Source: Anaerocolumna sedimenticola
GTDB lineage: Bacteria > Bacillota > Clostridia > Lachnospirales > Lachnospiraceae
NCBI RefSeq assembly: GCF_009931695.1
Contig: NZ_CP048000.1
Location: 4,482,501-4,546,500, forward strand
DNA length: 64,000 bases
Direction: 5' to 3'
The translations under genes and the position numbers were made by a program. Shown here piece by piece: positions 8,651-17,874 of the stretch (positions are counted from its first letter, which is position 1; each line of letters starts with the position of its first letter). Below the pieces are notes generated by a model. The model was not told the origin of the DNA, searched no databases, and saw only the letters and a program-made list of their open reading frames with translations.

Positions 8651-9601
8651 TTAGTAAATTCTCATACCATTCTCATCATAGATTTCTTCCAGATGGCCTA
8701 CTCCTCCATGATTGTTCAGTAATATATAACGCTCAAATAATTTTTCTTCCACTAGTTTTCCCAGTATGGGTTTATTTCTTATATCTTCAATAGAATTACC
8801 ATGAACTGTGGCTATTAATTTGCATCCGCAATTCATTACATATTCTATGGCACTGATATCTTCCACGGATCCGACTTCGTCAACGGCAATTACTCTTGGG
8901 GACATGGACCGGATCAGCATAAGCATTCCTTTTGCCTTAGGGCAGCAATCCAATACATCCGTCCGGATTCCCAATTCATTTTGAGGAATGCCCATATAAC
9001 AGGCTCCGATTTCAGAACGTTCATCTACTACACCTACTGTAATACCCGGACGTTTTTCATTGCCGTCGGATAATTGGCGGATTACATCCCGTAAGAGAGT
9101 CGTCTTTCCGCAGCGGGGCGGTGATATAATTAACGTATGATAGCAGTCATTTCCCATAACACCTGTTATATAAGGTATTACCTTATCTGCACAGCCCTTT
9201 ACCTGATGGGATAGTCGGATGTTGATAAAGGATATATGCTTCATACTTTTTATTTTATTTTCTTCCAAAACTGCCTTTCCGATAATACCTACCCTATGCC
9301 CTCCGGTTATGGTGATAAATCCCTGTTTCAGCTCTTCTTCGAATGCATACAGGGAATAGTTACTGATATATTCCATAGTTTCCCGGATTTCATTTTTCGT
9401 AATTACATAGGTATCTTCATCGCTTACCGAAAGTGTTGACTGTGAAGTTACGAAAAACTCCTGATTATCGTAGATAACCAGCAAGGGTGCATTTACCCTA
9501 AGACGAATTTCCTGTAATAAATCATAATCAAAATTTATCTTGGAAAGAATTGTCCTAAGCTTTATCGAAAAGATTTTCAACAGCTCGTCTTTTTTATTCA
9601 T
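8651..9601 (-). CDS. spoIIIAA: Stage III sporulation protein AA (ATPase)
   Basis: First gene of the operon; a secretion-type ATPase thought to power the channel between mother cell and forespore. Walker A is PPRCGKTTLLRDVI near residues 160-173 and Walker B is VIAVDEVGSVEDI near residues 237-249. The GGHRVGIIGKA segment before Walker A is characteristic. The start has a GGAGGAGG-like site. A SigE-like -10 sequence lies 25 bp upstream. Confidence 0.95.
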   Translation of the reverse strand: MNKKDELLKIFSIKLRTILSKINFDYDLLQEIRLRVNAPLLVIYDNQEFFVTSQSTLSVSDEDTYVITKNEIRETMEYISNYSLYAFEEELKQGFITITGGHRVGIIGKAVLEENKIKSMKHISFINIRLSHQVKGCADKVIPYITGVMGNDCYHTLIISPPRCGKTTLLRDVIRQLSDGNEKRPGITVGVVDERSEIGACYMGIPQNELGIRTDVLDCCPKAKGMLMLIRSMSPRVIAVDEVGSVEDISAIEYVMNCGCKLIATVHGNSIEDIRNKPILGKLVEEKLFERYILLNNHGGVGHLEEIYDENGMRIY

Positions 9602-9626
9602 CTCATTCCTCCTCCTTTAGAACAAT

Positions 9627-9653
9627 ATATGTATGGCATACGAAATTATGACC
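9627..9653 (-). promoter_or_regulatory. Possible SigE-type promoter of spoIIIA
   Basis: On the minus strand CATACATAT (9635-9627) resembles the SigE -10 consensus and lies 25 bp before the spoIIIAA start. Upstream, GGTCATAATT resembles part of a SigE -35, but the spacing is shorter than usual. SigE control of spoIIIA is known in Bacillus; here it is only suggested. Confidence 0.4.
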
Positions 9654-9832
9654 GGATATTTTTCTTGCAAATTTATATTAATTATATTATTCTTTAACTA
9701 ATTTATTTTTGTAAGTATTTGCGAAACTTATAGTTTTCTGAATCTACCATACAATTAATACGAACTTTATAGCTTCAGTTGCCCTAAGCTTCAGCTCTGA
9801 AGTTCATGATTACAGGAAGGAAAGAATTTGAC

Positions 9833-10618
9833 ATGGAATATGGATTAATAGGAGAAAAATTGGGACATAGTTATTCAAAGATCATTCATGAGAAGCTTGC
9901 AGATTATAATTATGAGATTACTCCTTTATCAAAGGATGAGTTTACGCTTTTTATGGAGAAAAGGAAATTTAAGGCTATTAATGTTACGATTCCTTATAAA
10001 AAAGATGTAATTCCGTACCTGGATGAGATAGATGACAACGCAAGGCAGATTGGTGCTGTAAATACCATTGTTCATAAAGATGGTAAATTAATCGGGCATA
10101 ATACGGATTTTTCCGGATTTTTATATATGGTTGAACATAACGGAGTGAAAGTAGAGGATAAAAAAGTAATCGTACTTGGCAATGGAGGTGCTGCCCAGGC
10201 TGTTATAGCAGTACTTAATTATTTAAAGGCTAAGGATATTATTATTGTGAAAAGAACCGGAGGGGATGGCTTTATTTCCTATGAAGAATGCCAAAATTAC
10301 CATTCCGATGCACAGCTGATAGTAAATACCAGTCCGGTAGGTATGTATCCCAAAACGGATGCAAGTCCCATTGATTTATCCCTTTATCCTGAGTGTGAGG
10401 CTGTTTTGGACATTATTTACAATCCCCTTAAAACAAAATTACTGCTTCAGGCGGAAGCATTGGGAATGAAAGCTGTCAATGGGCTTGAAATGTTAGTTGC
10501 TCAGGCGAAATATGCTGTGGAATATTTCCTGGATTCCGAGATAAAAGATGAGGTGATAGATAAGATCTATCAAAAAATATTGGTTGAACTTTTAATAGAA
10601 TCGTCACCGCTCACATAA
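9833..10618 (+). CDS. aroE: Shikimate dehydrogenase
   Basis: Reduces 3-dehydroshikimate to shikimate with NADPH in aromatic amino-acid synthesis. Shikimate-binding LGHSYSKIIH is near the N-terminus, the catalytic lysine is in NVTIPYKKD, and the nucleotide-binding loop is GNGGAAQAV. VNTSPVGM and NGLEMLVAQA complete the pattern. I use the second ATG at 9833 (MEYGLIG), preceded by AGGAAGGAAAG and matching where the family begins, rather than 9806, which has no ribosome-binding site. It stands alone on the plus strand and ends convergently against the next gene. Confidence 0.94.
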   Translation: MEYGLIGEKLGHSYSKIIHEKLADYNYEITPLSKDEFTLFMEKRKFKAINVTIPYKKDVIPYLDEIDDNARQIGAVNTIVHKDGKLIGHNTDFSGFLYMVEHNGVKVEDKKVIVLGNGGAAQAVIAVLNYLKAKDIIIVKRTGGDGFISYEECQNYHSDAQLIVNTSPVGMYPKTDASPIDLSLYPECEAVLDIIYNPLKTKLLLQAEALGMKAVNGLEMLVAQAKYAVEYFLDSEIKDEVIDKIYQKILVELLIESSPLT

Positions 10619-10619
10619 G

Positions 10620-11696
10620 CTAAGGGTTCATATCTAATTGCGTATGTATTATATTATGTATATTCCTTTGGGCGAAAAGTTCTACATTACCTGATGTCAG
10701 ATTGTACAGTACGGACCATTGCAGCTTGTCCGTAGCTCCATCCATAACGCCGACTTCCGCCAGAAGGGAAAGTGCCTGTTCATCGGTGAGGCCGATTTTG
10801 TTTTTTTCAATTGCTGCTTTGACAGTATTATAACGGTCAAACTCCGTAAAACCCTCACCAATATTGACATCATTATATGCAATAAAATTTGATGCAATCT
10901 GATAATTCCCACTCGGCCTTACAGTTTGCATTTTGCCGTCGTAATACTCCAAAAGAACCGATTCTCCAGCCGCATCCGCAATTAAATAATGACAGTCAAT
11001 TCCCCCGGAAAAATAGATGTTATAATTGCTGAGCAACTGAACCGCCTCGTCAACCGTGGCGGCTTTATCCAATACAAGCCGTATTGCAGTAGTTGTATTA
11101 AGCGTAATCTTATCCGGGTCGCTGCTATAGTCCGCTTTCGGCACCGCCAGTAAGGCTATGGCAACACCCTTTTCATTGATACCGTCAAAAGGCAAATACG
11201 GGGCCGACAAAGTCAAAAAGCTGTTAAAACTCAGACCTTCGGGAAGATTATCTCTTCCGTATCCTGCGAAAGACAGATTGACTGTTGAAACAGACGCATA
11301 ACCCTTATTAGGATTTGTAAATACCTGCAGAGAAGGAGCATACGTAAAATCAAAATTCCTGCCGTATATAATTTCACCGTCGTTGTTTCGTGTCACAAAA
11401 GCGGTACAGCCATCCCCTGTAATTCCCAAATCGATGGGCAGGCCTTTCAGCAGTCGTTTTGTTACAAAACTTTCAATATCGTTGTCACTTGTTGCACCGG
11501 TTATCAAAAAATCATCAAATCCATAATCACCATAATATGTCATCTGAAACATACCATATTCGTCAACTTTTCGAAGCGAGTACAGCGACCTCAGCTCATT
11601 CCGGAACAATATGGTCGAAATTACCGCGACAGCTAATACAAGACACAAAACAATAAGACCTGTCCGCTTAAGCATCTTTTTCATTATGTACTTCAC
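10620..11696 (-). CDS. Membrane-anchored Ntn hydrolase of the choloylglycine hydrolase/C45 type
   Basis: An N-terminal nucleophile amidase-like protein. A basic N-terminus and membrane segment (about residues 10-31) anchor it outside the membrane. The hydrolase domain begins near residue 90 with GDGCTAFVTRNNDGEIIYGR, where the Cys followed by the R-N-x-D segment (GRNFDF) is the usual nucleophile arrangement. A later GGIDCHYLIADAAGESVLLEY is also typical. Substrate is unknown: bile-salt, penicillin V and acyl-peptide hydrolases share this fold. The Cys must be exposed by cleavage or act without being N-terminal. Ends 1 bp from aroE, convergently. Confidence 0.75.
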   Translation of the reverse strand: MKYIMKKMLKRTGLIVLCLVLAVAVISTILFRNELRSLYSLRKVDEYGMFQMTYYGDYGFDDFLITGATSDNDIESFVTKRLLKGLPIDLGITGDGCTAFVTRNNDGEIIYGRNFDFTYAPSLQVFTNPNKGYASVSTVNLSFAGYGRDNLPEGLSFNSFLTLSAPYLPFDGINEKGVAIALLAVPKADYSSDPDKITLNTTTAIRLVLDKAATVDEAVQLLSNYNIYFSGGIDCHYLIADAAGESVLLEYYDGKMQTVRPSGNYQIASNFIAYNDVNIGEGFTEFDRYNTVKAAIEKNKIGLTDEQALSLLAEVGVMDGATDKLQWSVLYNLTSGNVELFAQRNIHNIIHTQLDMNP

Positions 11697-11846
11697 GTCC
11701 CCACTTTATAAACTATCGATAATCTAACTCTTGAATATCATTATAAAGTAAAAGGGCTCAAACCACAAGTGAATATTCTTTAGGATACAATGCTTCGCCT
11801 GGTGGAAGCTTAGTGTATTGTTTCCCAGGTATTGGGAACATAAGTA

Positions 11847-11883
11847 AAGAGTCATTCTCAGTTATAATTCTGTAATGACTCTT
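11847..11883 (-). terminator. Terminator-like hairpin after helD
   Basis: A perfect 10-bp inverted repeat, AAGAGTCATT / AATGACTCTT, lies 20 bp downstream of the helD stop. The following minus-strand bases (TACTTATG) are only weakly T-rich. Confidence 0.55.
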
Positions 11884-11903
11884 CACATTTATTATATTTA
11901 TTT

Positions 11904-13973
11904 TTATATTAATTTTGTTACAGCCCCTGCATGAAGTATAGTTAGTTCATGTAAAGCACGAGTTGCTGCTACATACAAAAGTTTAGCGTGGCCGTCATCC
12001 TCGGGATAATTATTACTGGTTGGATTATATATGAGAACTGTATCGAACTCCAGCCCTTTTGTATACTCTACCGGAAGCACCATAACTCCTTTTTTAAATT
12101 CTGCTTTTTCCAGGTCACTCTCCTCGATAGTGATACGTTTCCCAAGATTTTTAGCTACAAGCTCTGCTTCCATAGCATTTCTGCATACTACCGCAATGGT
12201 ATCATATCCCTCCTGCTGCCACTTTTCAATAATACGGGCGGATTGGTTCAACATATCTTTCTCATCATGGCACTCAGTTACAGATACTTCCTCTCCATGT
12301 CGTATAATGGGTTCAATCGGATAACTGGAAAATGAGCCCTTCTGTAATATTTTCTGTGCAAAATTGGATATCTCTACAGTATTTCTATAACTCTTAGATA
12401 ATATTCCGAAGTTGTCAAAGCGGTCTGTTAAAATTAAGTCCTTTAATTCTTCCCAGTCGTGGAGCCCATATCCAAAGTGAATATTCTGGGATACATCACC
12501 CATAATAGTAAAAGAACAATTTGGAATGCAATAATGCAACACCGAATATGCCATCATACCAAAATCCTGTGCTTCATCCACTACGATGTGGTGCGCTTCA
12601 CGAATGGGATCTGTTTCCTTCACACGTTTATACAAATATGCCAGGGCAGCTAAATCATATACATCAAATTCCTTCATGGAAACATTCATTTCTTGTATCC
12701 CAATATCCTCATGCCATATTTCTTTTTGTTTTATCAGAAACTCACTATATAAATCATAGATGGAGACTTTCCATTTCTTCTCTCCAAACCGTTTCGTATA
12801 ATCTTTCACTAACTGTTTTTTCATTTCCGGAGTATAAGTAATCTCTCTGCCTGTAATCTCATTCTTTAACTTGTTTAAAACACGTTGATTTAAACCGTCA
12901 ATTTTTGTTTGTATCGATAATCTTTTACCTTCCTCAATATATCCTTTAATCTGTTCAGAAGAATAAAGAAGCTTGTCATTTAAATAAATATCCTCCTGTG
13001 GTATCACTTTAGCTTCTAGCTTACTGCAAAATTCTTCTAATGTTTGAAACCAATCATAAGTTCCTTTACGATAGTTCCTCTTATCACATGGAATTACTTT
13101 GTATTTTTTTTCATTCCAATCTTCATAAAGCAAACGGATAAAGAGCTGTTCCATGGTCATTTGCTTCACACCATGTACATCCAAATCAGGTAACACACCA
13201 GTAATATAGTTCAACAAAATACGATTACTTCCAATGATGTAAAAGTCTTCCGGTTTAAAATCTTCTGCGTAGTTATATAGGATATAGGAGATTCGATGCA
13301 TTGCCACGGTGGTTTTCCCACTGCCTGCAACTCCCTGTACAATCATATTACGATAGGGAGATTTTCGTATAATATCATTCTGTTCCTTTTGTATTGTTGC
13401 TATGATTTCACCTAGAACCGCTTCTTTGTTCTTCGCTAAATATTTTGTCAGCAGATCATCATTGGTCACCACTTCAGAATCAAAGTAATCAATTAGCTTT
13501 TCTCCATCTATTTCAAAGGTCCGTTTCTTTTTTAAATCAATGGTAATTTTTATTTTATCCGGTGCTATATAGGAGCATTCACCGAGTCCATTTTCATAAT
13601 AAACATTGGCTAATGGAGCACGCCAGTCGACAACCATGATTGTGGTGGCGTCTTTCATAACTCCTCCCTTTCCTATATAGAATGTCTCTTCTTCCATATC
13701 ATGGTCTTTGATGTCAATTCGCCCAAAATAGGGTTTCTTCAAAGCCCGCCTGTTCTTACGAAGTGCTGTTTTCATATTTTCATTCATGGTGATGGTGTTT
13801 GACAATTCTGTAAATATTTCCGGATCATCATGCCGATACCGATCATACATATCTTCAATGTCTGCACTCATAATTTCAATTTCTTTCTTATACGCATCAA
13901 TATTTTTTTTAATGATACTGATGCAACTATTCAAGTATTGCTCTTCCAAAAGACGCTCTGTCTGGTTTGTCAT
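11904..13973 (-). CDS. helD: HelD-like superfamily 1 helicase (RNA polymerase recycling factor)
   Basis: HelD in Firmicutes binds RNA polymerase and releases stalled or sigma-free complexes. The 689-residue protein has an N-terminal helical coiled coil (about 1-75), then a UvrD-like motor: Walker A GVAGSGKTTVAMHR near residue 214, Walker B VVDEAQDFG near residue 470, and helicase motif VI-like YVAATRALHELTIL near the C-terminus. It is somewhat shorter than B. subtilis HelD. Translation begins with a strong AGGAGG site. Confidence 0.85.
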   Translation of the reverse strand: MTNQTERLLEEQYLNSCISIIKKNIDAYKKEIEIMSADIEDMYDRYRHDDPEIFTELSNTITMNENMKTALRKNRRALKKPYFGRIDIKDHDMEEETFYIGKGGVMKDATTIMVVDWRAPLANVYYENGLGECSYIAPDKIKITIDLKKKRTFEIDGEKLIDYFDSEVVTNDDLLTKYLAKNKEAVLGEIIATIQKEQNDIIRKSPYRNMIVQGVAGSGKTTVAMHRISYILYNYAEDFKPEDFYIIGSNRILLNYITGVLPDLDVHGVKQMTMEQLFIRLLYEDWNEKKYKVIPCDKRNYRKGTYDWFQTLEEFCSKLEAKVIPQEDIYLNDKLLYSSEQIKGYIEEGKRLSIQTKIDGLNQRVLNKLKNEITGREITYTPEMKKQLVKDYTKRFGEKKWKVSIYDLYSEFLIKQKEIWHEDIGIQEMNVSMKEFDVYDLAALAYLYKRVKETDPIREAHHIVVDEAQDFGMMAYSVLHYCIPNCSFTIMGDVSQNIHFGYGLHDWEELKDLILTDRFDNFGILSKSYRNTVEISNFAQKILQKGSFSSYPIEPIIRHGEEVSVTECHDEKDMLNQSARIIEKWQQEGYDTIAVVCRNAMEAELVAKNLGKRITIEESDLEKAEFKKGVMVLPVEYTKGLEFDTVLIYNPTSNNYPEDDGHAKLLYVAATRALHELTILHAGAVTKLI

Positions 13974-14003
13974 ATTGGTAACCTCCTTTTTTTCGACATA
14001 TTA

Positions 14004-14357
14004 ACTTCGCTATCGTGCAAAATCTGTTTTGTTCTTGCATACAGTCGGTTTTAACTGCCGTTATCCACTGTTTATCAGTTGCAAAGTCTATTATATAGAA
14101 TAAAAAAAATAATACTAGACTTTATTTTCAAAATGTGTTAATATTAATAATGAGGTGTGGATAAATTTAAGAATTTACATATTGTGCTATCTGCTTATGG
14201 CAGGCAGCTTTTTTTATGCTTTCTGTATAAAAAACTCCCTGCCGTCAAAAGAAATCAAAGGACGTTTATATGTCCTATTATTATATAAAACAAGGACGTA
14301 CTGCATCCTAACTTAAAAAAATTCATGATAAGACCGATAAAAATTTCCAAAGAAAAA
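14004..14357. other. Intergenic region between helD and the beta-CASP gene terminator
   Basis: No coding frame is seen. The segment holds the helD promoter region (minus strand), an isolated plus-strand terminator-like hairpin (14186-14215), and a second short inverted repeat around GGACGT/ACGTCC near 14264-14320. Confidence 0.5.
14186..14215 (+). terminator. Orphan plus-strand terminator
   Basis: GCTATCTGC / GCAGGCAGC hairpin followed by TTTTTTT on the plus strand. No plus-strand gene precedes it, since both neighbours are on the minus strand. It could end a short untranslated transcript. Confidence 0.55.
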
Positions 14358-14403
14358 GTACTATTACTTATTGATATCACCGCATCAACTTCCGTAATAG
14401 TAC
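14358..14403 (-). terminator. Terminator after the beta-CASP gene
   Basis: Perfect 10-bp inverted repeat GTACTATTAC / GTAATAGTAC with a 26-nt loop, followed on the minus strand by TTTTTCTTT. It lies 24 bp after the stop codon. Confidence 0.75.
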
Positions 14404-14426
14404 TCTAAATCTACAAATATATAATT

Positions 14427-16028
14427 TTATCTATCCCATTTATCACTTAAGGAATTAATCTGATCTGTGAACTTGGCCAAATCTTTATTCGTGCCTCCTT
14501 CATTATGCTGAATTACAACCAGTAAACGCTTTCCGGCATTTACCAGGCGTTCATATACGGATGAAATTCCTTTCTTCTTATCCTCTCTGCCCTGTACTTC
14601 AATTGCTTTACCTTTTTCCAGACATTCATTGGTAAGAAGATCATAAATTTCTCCGCTGAAAGGTGCAACCGCATCATATCCATACTCACTTTTCAGAGTT
14701 TCGGTAAATAAATCACATACATTTGATTCACCATGAACTACAAATACCCTTTGTGGTTTCTTTTTAAACTGATTGATCCATTTTAGTAATCCGTCTTTAT
14801 CTGCATGACCGCTTACTCCATCCAGCCTTTTGATTTCCGCATTTACCTGGACTGTTTCACTGAATAGCTTAACTTCCGTTGCACCATCCTGTATAATACG
14901 CCCTAAAGTACCGACTGACTGATGGCCTACAAATAAAATCGTGCTTTCACTTCTCCATAAATTATGTTTTAAGTGATGACGGATTCTGCCTGCATCGCAC
15001 ATTCCGCTGGCAGAGATTATTATTTTACAGTCATCATCAAAATTAATTGCTTTGGATTCTTCTGAGGTTACGGAGGTTTTTAATCCCGGAAATGATATCG
15101 GGTTAATACCTTTCTTAACTAACTCCATTGCTTCCTGATCAAAATAACCAACCATATTTTCATTGAAAATCTGAGTTGCTTCATTCGCTAATGGGCTGTC
15201 CACATACACTTTAAAATCTCCATGTCCGGTAACCATTCGGTCTGCTTTAATTTTACGGATGAAATACAATAATACCTGTGTTCTTCCCACCGCAAAGGAT
15301 GGGATAACAACATTACCGCCCCTGTCAAAGGTAGTCTGTATAATTTTGGTTAACTCTCCGATATAATCCGGTCTTGCTCCATGACTGCGATCTCCGTAAG
15401 TAGACTCCATGATAACATAATCTGCTTCGCTGATATATTGGGGATCATTAATTAAAGGCTGATTATTATTTCCGATGTCTCCGGAAAATACAATTTTCTT
15501 CGTAACTCCCTCTTCGGTAACCCAGATTTCAATACTTGCAGAACCAAGTAAATGGCCTACATCAACTAAACGAAATTGGATACCATCAAATAAATTAATT
15601 TTTTCATTGTATCCGTGGGATACAAAAGAACGTATGGTGCCATAGGTGTCTTCCATTGTATATAGAGGTAAGAACGGACTTTCACCTTTTCTTTTTCCTT
15701 TACGGTTTCTCCATTCCGCTTCGAACATTTGAATATGTGCACTGTCTCTGAGCATTATATCGCATAAATCACTGGTTGCAGCCGTTGCATGAATTTTTCC
15801 TCTGAATCCCTGTGCATACAACAGAGGGAGTTTTCCGGCATGATCCATATGTGCATGAGTTAATAATATGGCATCTATTTTGGCGGATGGTATTGGAATC
15901 TCCTGATTTTCATATATATCTTTTCCCTGTTCCATACCACAGTCTATTAATATATGTTTTCCGCAAGCCTCTAAATAATAACAACTTCCTGTAACTTCAT
16001 GTGTAGCTCCAATAAAAGTCAATCTCAT
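14427..16028 (-). CDS. MBL-fold beta-CASP ribonuclease-like protein
   Basis: Metallo-beta-lactamase fold RNA-processing nuclease family (CPSF/YSH1-like). The zinc motif HAHMDHAGK is near residue 56, the later metal ligands are in GHLLGSASIE and FSGDIGN, and STYGDRSH begins the beta-CASP insert. The C-terminal RMMBL part has VSGHADKDGLLKWINQF and VVHGES. At 533 residues it is of typical size. It starts with GGAGG 6 bp upstream and follows degV by 32 bp, so the two are probably co-transcribed. Its RNA target is unknown. Confidence 0.87.
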   Translation of the reverse strand: MRLTFIGATHEVTGSCYYLEACGKHILIDCGMEQGKDIYENQEIPIPSAKIDAILLTHAHMDHAGKLPLLYAQGFRGKIHATAATSDLCDIMLRDSAHIQMFEAEWRNRKGKRKGESPFLPLYTMEDTYGTIRSFVSHGYNEKINLFDGIQFRLVDVGHLLGSASIEIWVTEEGVTKKIVFSGDIGNNNQPLINDPQYISEADYVIMESTYGDRSHGARPDYIGELTKIIQTTFDRGGNVVIPSFAVGRTQVLLYFIRKIKADRMVTGHGDFKVYVDSPLANEATQIFNENMVGYFDQEAMELVKKGINPISFPGLKTSVTSEESKAINFDDDCKIIISASGMCDAGRIRHHLKHNLWRSESTILFVGHQSVGTLGRIIQDGATEVKLFSETVQVNAEIKRLDGVSGHADKDGLLKWINQFKKKPQRVFVVHGESNVCDLFTETLKSEYGYDAVAPFSGEIYDLLTNECLEKGKAIEVQGREDKKKGISSVYERLVNAGKRLLVVIQHNEGGTNKDLAKFTDQINSLSDKWDR

Positions 16029-16060
16029 GTTGTACCTCCATACTTTTTTCTATGGTCTCT

Positions 16061-16933
16061 TTATCTTTGTGTTCCAAAGAAGAACAATGCTATGGTACCG
16101 GGTCCTGAATGGGTTCCGATAATCGGTCCGATTGGATTAATAATAATATCCTGCACATCAAACTTTTCTCTTATTAGATCTGCCAAAAATTCCGCATCCT
16201 CATAGGTGTCACCATGTCCAATAAATACAACCTGACCCTTAGCCGGGGCACAGGTATCAATCATATGATCTAAAAGTGCATAAAGAGATTTTTTGCGGCC
16301 CCTGACCTTTTCCATTGGAATTAAATGTCCTTCGTTATCAACATGAAGAATAGGTTTTACATTTAGAGCAGTTCCTATTCCTGCACTAAAAGCACTGACT
16401 CTGCCGCCGCGTTTTAAGTGATTTAAATCATCAACGGTAAACCAATGACATAGTTTTAGTATATTCTGTTCAAGCCAGCTGCCTAATTCCAAAAGGTTTA
16501 ATCCTTCTTCCTTTTTTTTCACCGCACTGTAAACCAGTAAACCTTCTCCCGCACATGCTGCTTTTGAATCAATACAGATTATTTTTGCATCCTCATATTT
16601 TTCCAATAATTCTTCTCTGGCAAGCAGGGAAGAATTATAAGTTCCGCTTAATCCGGATGAAAATGCAATGTAAAGAATATCCTTACCATCTTTTAAAATA
16701 GGTTCAAAAAATTCAAGAAAGGCTTCCGTATTAATTAATGATGTAACGGATTTTTCCCCTTTTTTGAGACGCTGGTAAAACTCGTGTATGTTCATTTCCC
16801 TGGTGTCCGGATAGTGCATGTAACTTTTTCCATTTAATTCAAATGCCATAGGCATTACTTTAATTCCCAATTCGTCAATCATGTCCTGGGAAAGATCAGC
16901 AGTAGATTCCGTTATTATTACATAATCTTTCAT
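16061..16933 (-). CDS. DegV family fatty acid-binding protein
   Basis: DegV (FakB-like) proteins bind a fatty acid, and in some species present it to a fatty-acid kinase. The 290-residue protein has the family start VIITESTADLSQDM, the SVTSLIN acyl-binding segment near residue 60, SSGLSGTYNSS near 92, and GRVSAFSAGIGTALNVKPIL near 178. No kinase gene is adjacent. It heads the two-gene unit with the beta-CASP nuclease. Confidence 0.92.
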   Translation of the reverse strand: MKDYVIITESTADLSQDMIDELGIKVMPMAFELNGKSYMHYPDTREMNIHEFYQRLKKGEKSVTSLINTEAFLEFFEPILKDGKDILYIAFSSGLSGTYNSSLLAREELLEKYEDAKIICIDSKAACAGEGLLVYSAVKKKEEGLNLLELGSWLEQNILKLCHWFTVDDLNHLKRGGRVSAFSAGIGTALNVKPILHVDNEGHLIPMEKVRGRKKSLYALLDHMIDTCAPAKGQVVFIGHGDTYEDAEFLADLIREKFDVQDIIINPIGPIIGTHSGPGTIALFFFGTQR

Positions 16934-17195
16934 AATTCACCTATTTCCAAAGTATTTGGATTGCCTGTTTTTTTTTTATATTTTACCACTTTTATATATT
17001 TAATACAACTGCTACCAGATTAAAATGGGACATATAGCCGTATCCAGATATAAAAAAAGCTCCCCAGGAAATGATATAGCTCCTATAAAAATAAATTAAA
17101 CTATTTTTACAGATAACATAGATCGATATAATTCCCGAAAGCTTTTTATATTTTATACTATTTAATAATTCCGTTCAATACACACTTAGCCTGAA

Positions 17196-17678
17196 TTAAC
17201 CGTTAATATAATTAATTAATCCCTCAGCTTTTATTATTTTCTGCATAAATTCAGGGAATGGCTGGCCCTGGTAGCTGGTACCTTTTGTAATATCATAGAT
17301 TTTACCATTGTCAAAATCAATCTCTATTTCATCCCCTGCTTCAATTGCTTTAGCAGCTTCCGGGCATTCTATAATAGGCAGCCCGATATTGATAGCATTA
17401 CGGAAGAATATTCTTGCAAATGTTTCAGCAATCACACAGCTGATTCCGGCTGCTTTTATAGCTATCGGCGCATGCTCTCTGGAGGAGCCGCATCCAAAAT
17501 TTTTATTGGCTACTATAATATCTCCGGCTTTTACCCTGCCTACGAAATCAGGATCAATATCCTCCATACATTTTTTAGCAAGTTCCGCAGGATCGGAAGA
17601 ATTTAAATATCTTGCAGGAATGATTACATCCGTATCTACATTATCCCCATATTTGTGTACTGTTCCATGTGCTTTCAT
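17196..17678 (-). CDS. leuD: 3-isopropylmalate dehydratase small subunit
   Basis: LeuD with LeuC isomerises 2- to 3-isopropylmalate in leucine synthesis. The 160-residue protein is the short, archaeal/clostridial type, with [13 protein letters not shown] at the start and the [14 protein letters not shown] loop near residue 60. It is separated from leuC by 196 bp. That space contains the structured element ending 15 nt upstream of this ATG, so LeuD output may be tuned separately from LeuC. Confidence 0.95.
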   Translation of the reverse strand: MKAHGTVHKYGDNVDTDVIIPARYLNSSDPAELAKKCMEDIDPDFVGRVKAGDIIVANKNFGCGSSREHAPIAIKAAGISCVIAETFARIFFRNAINIGLPIIECPEAAKAIEAGDEIEIDFDNGKIYDITKGTSYQGQPFPEFMQKIIKAEGLINYING

Positions 17679-17693
17679 AATTTACACCTTTAC

Positions 17694-17787
17694 ATACCGC
17701 AGGTTAACCAGCGATACTGCCACAAATAAAAAGAGTGAAAGAATTATCTTGTGGCATCCTTTCTTTATTTATATTTTTCTTCACTCT
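17694..17787 (-). ncRNA. Candidate cis-regulatory structured RNA, copy 2 (leuC-leuD gap)
   Basis: On the minus strand AGAGTGAAGAA (17787-17777) pairs with TTCTTTCACTCT (17743-17732). GCCACAAGATAA, inside the stretch opening GGATGCC (from 17759), pairs with TTTATTTGTGGC (17730-17719). The strand order is a-b-a'-b', so this is a pseudoknot. A hairpin GTATCGC (17717-17711) / GCGGTAT (17700-17694) follows, then AAAGGTG and the leuD ATG. Compensatory differences from the other two copies support RNA structure. Confidence 0.65.
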
Positions 17788-17874
17788 TGCCTCTCATTCA
17801 GCCGCAGCCGGGAGAAAATATCAAGGTTATTTCTTAGCCAATTTAGCTTCTATCATTCACTTTATGAATGTGTC

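Noticed and set aside
9806..9832. Upstream in-frame ATG for aroE
   Set aside because: No ribosome-binding site, and the residues it would add are outside the family; the ATG at 9833 fits better.
10697..10912. Second minus-strand frame inside the Ntn hydrolase gene, as if a frameshifted piece
   Set aside because: The main frame is intact through this region and matches the family, so this is only an overlapping reading frame.
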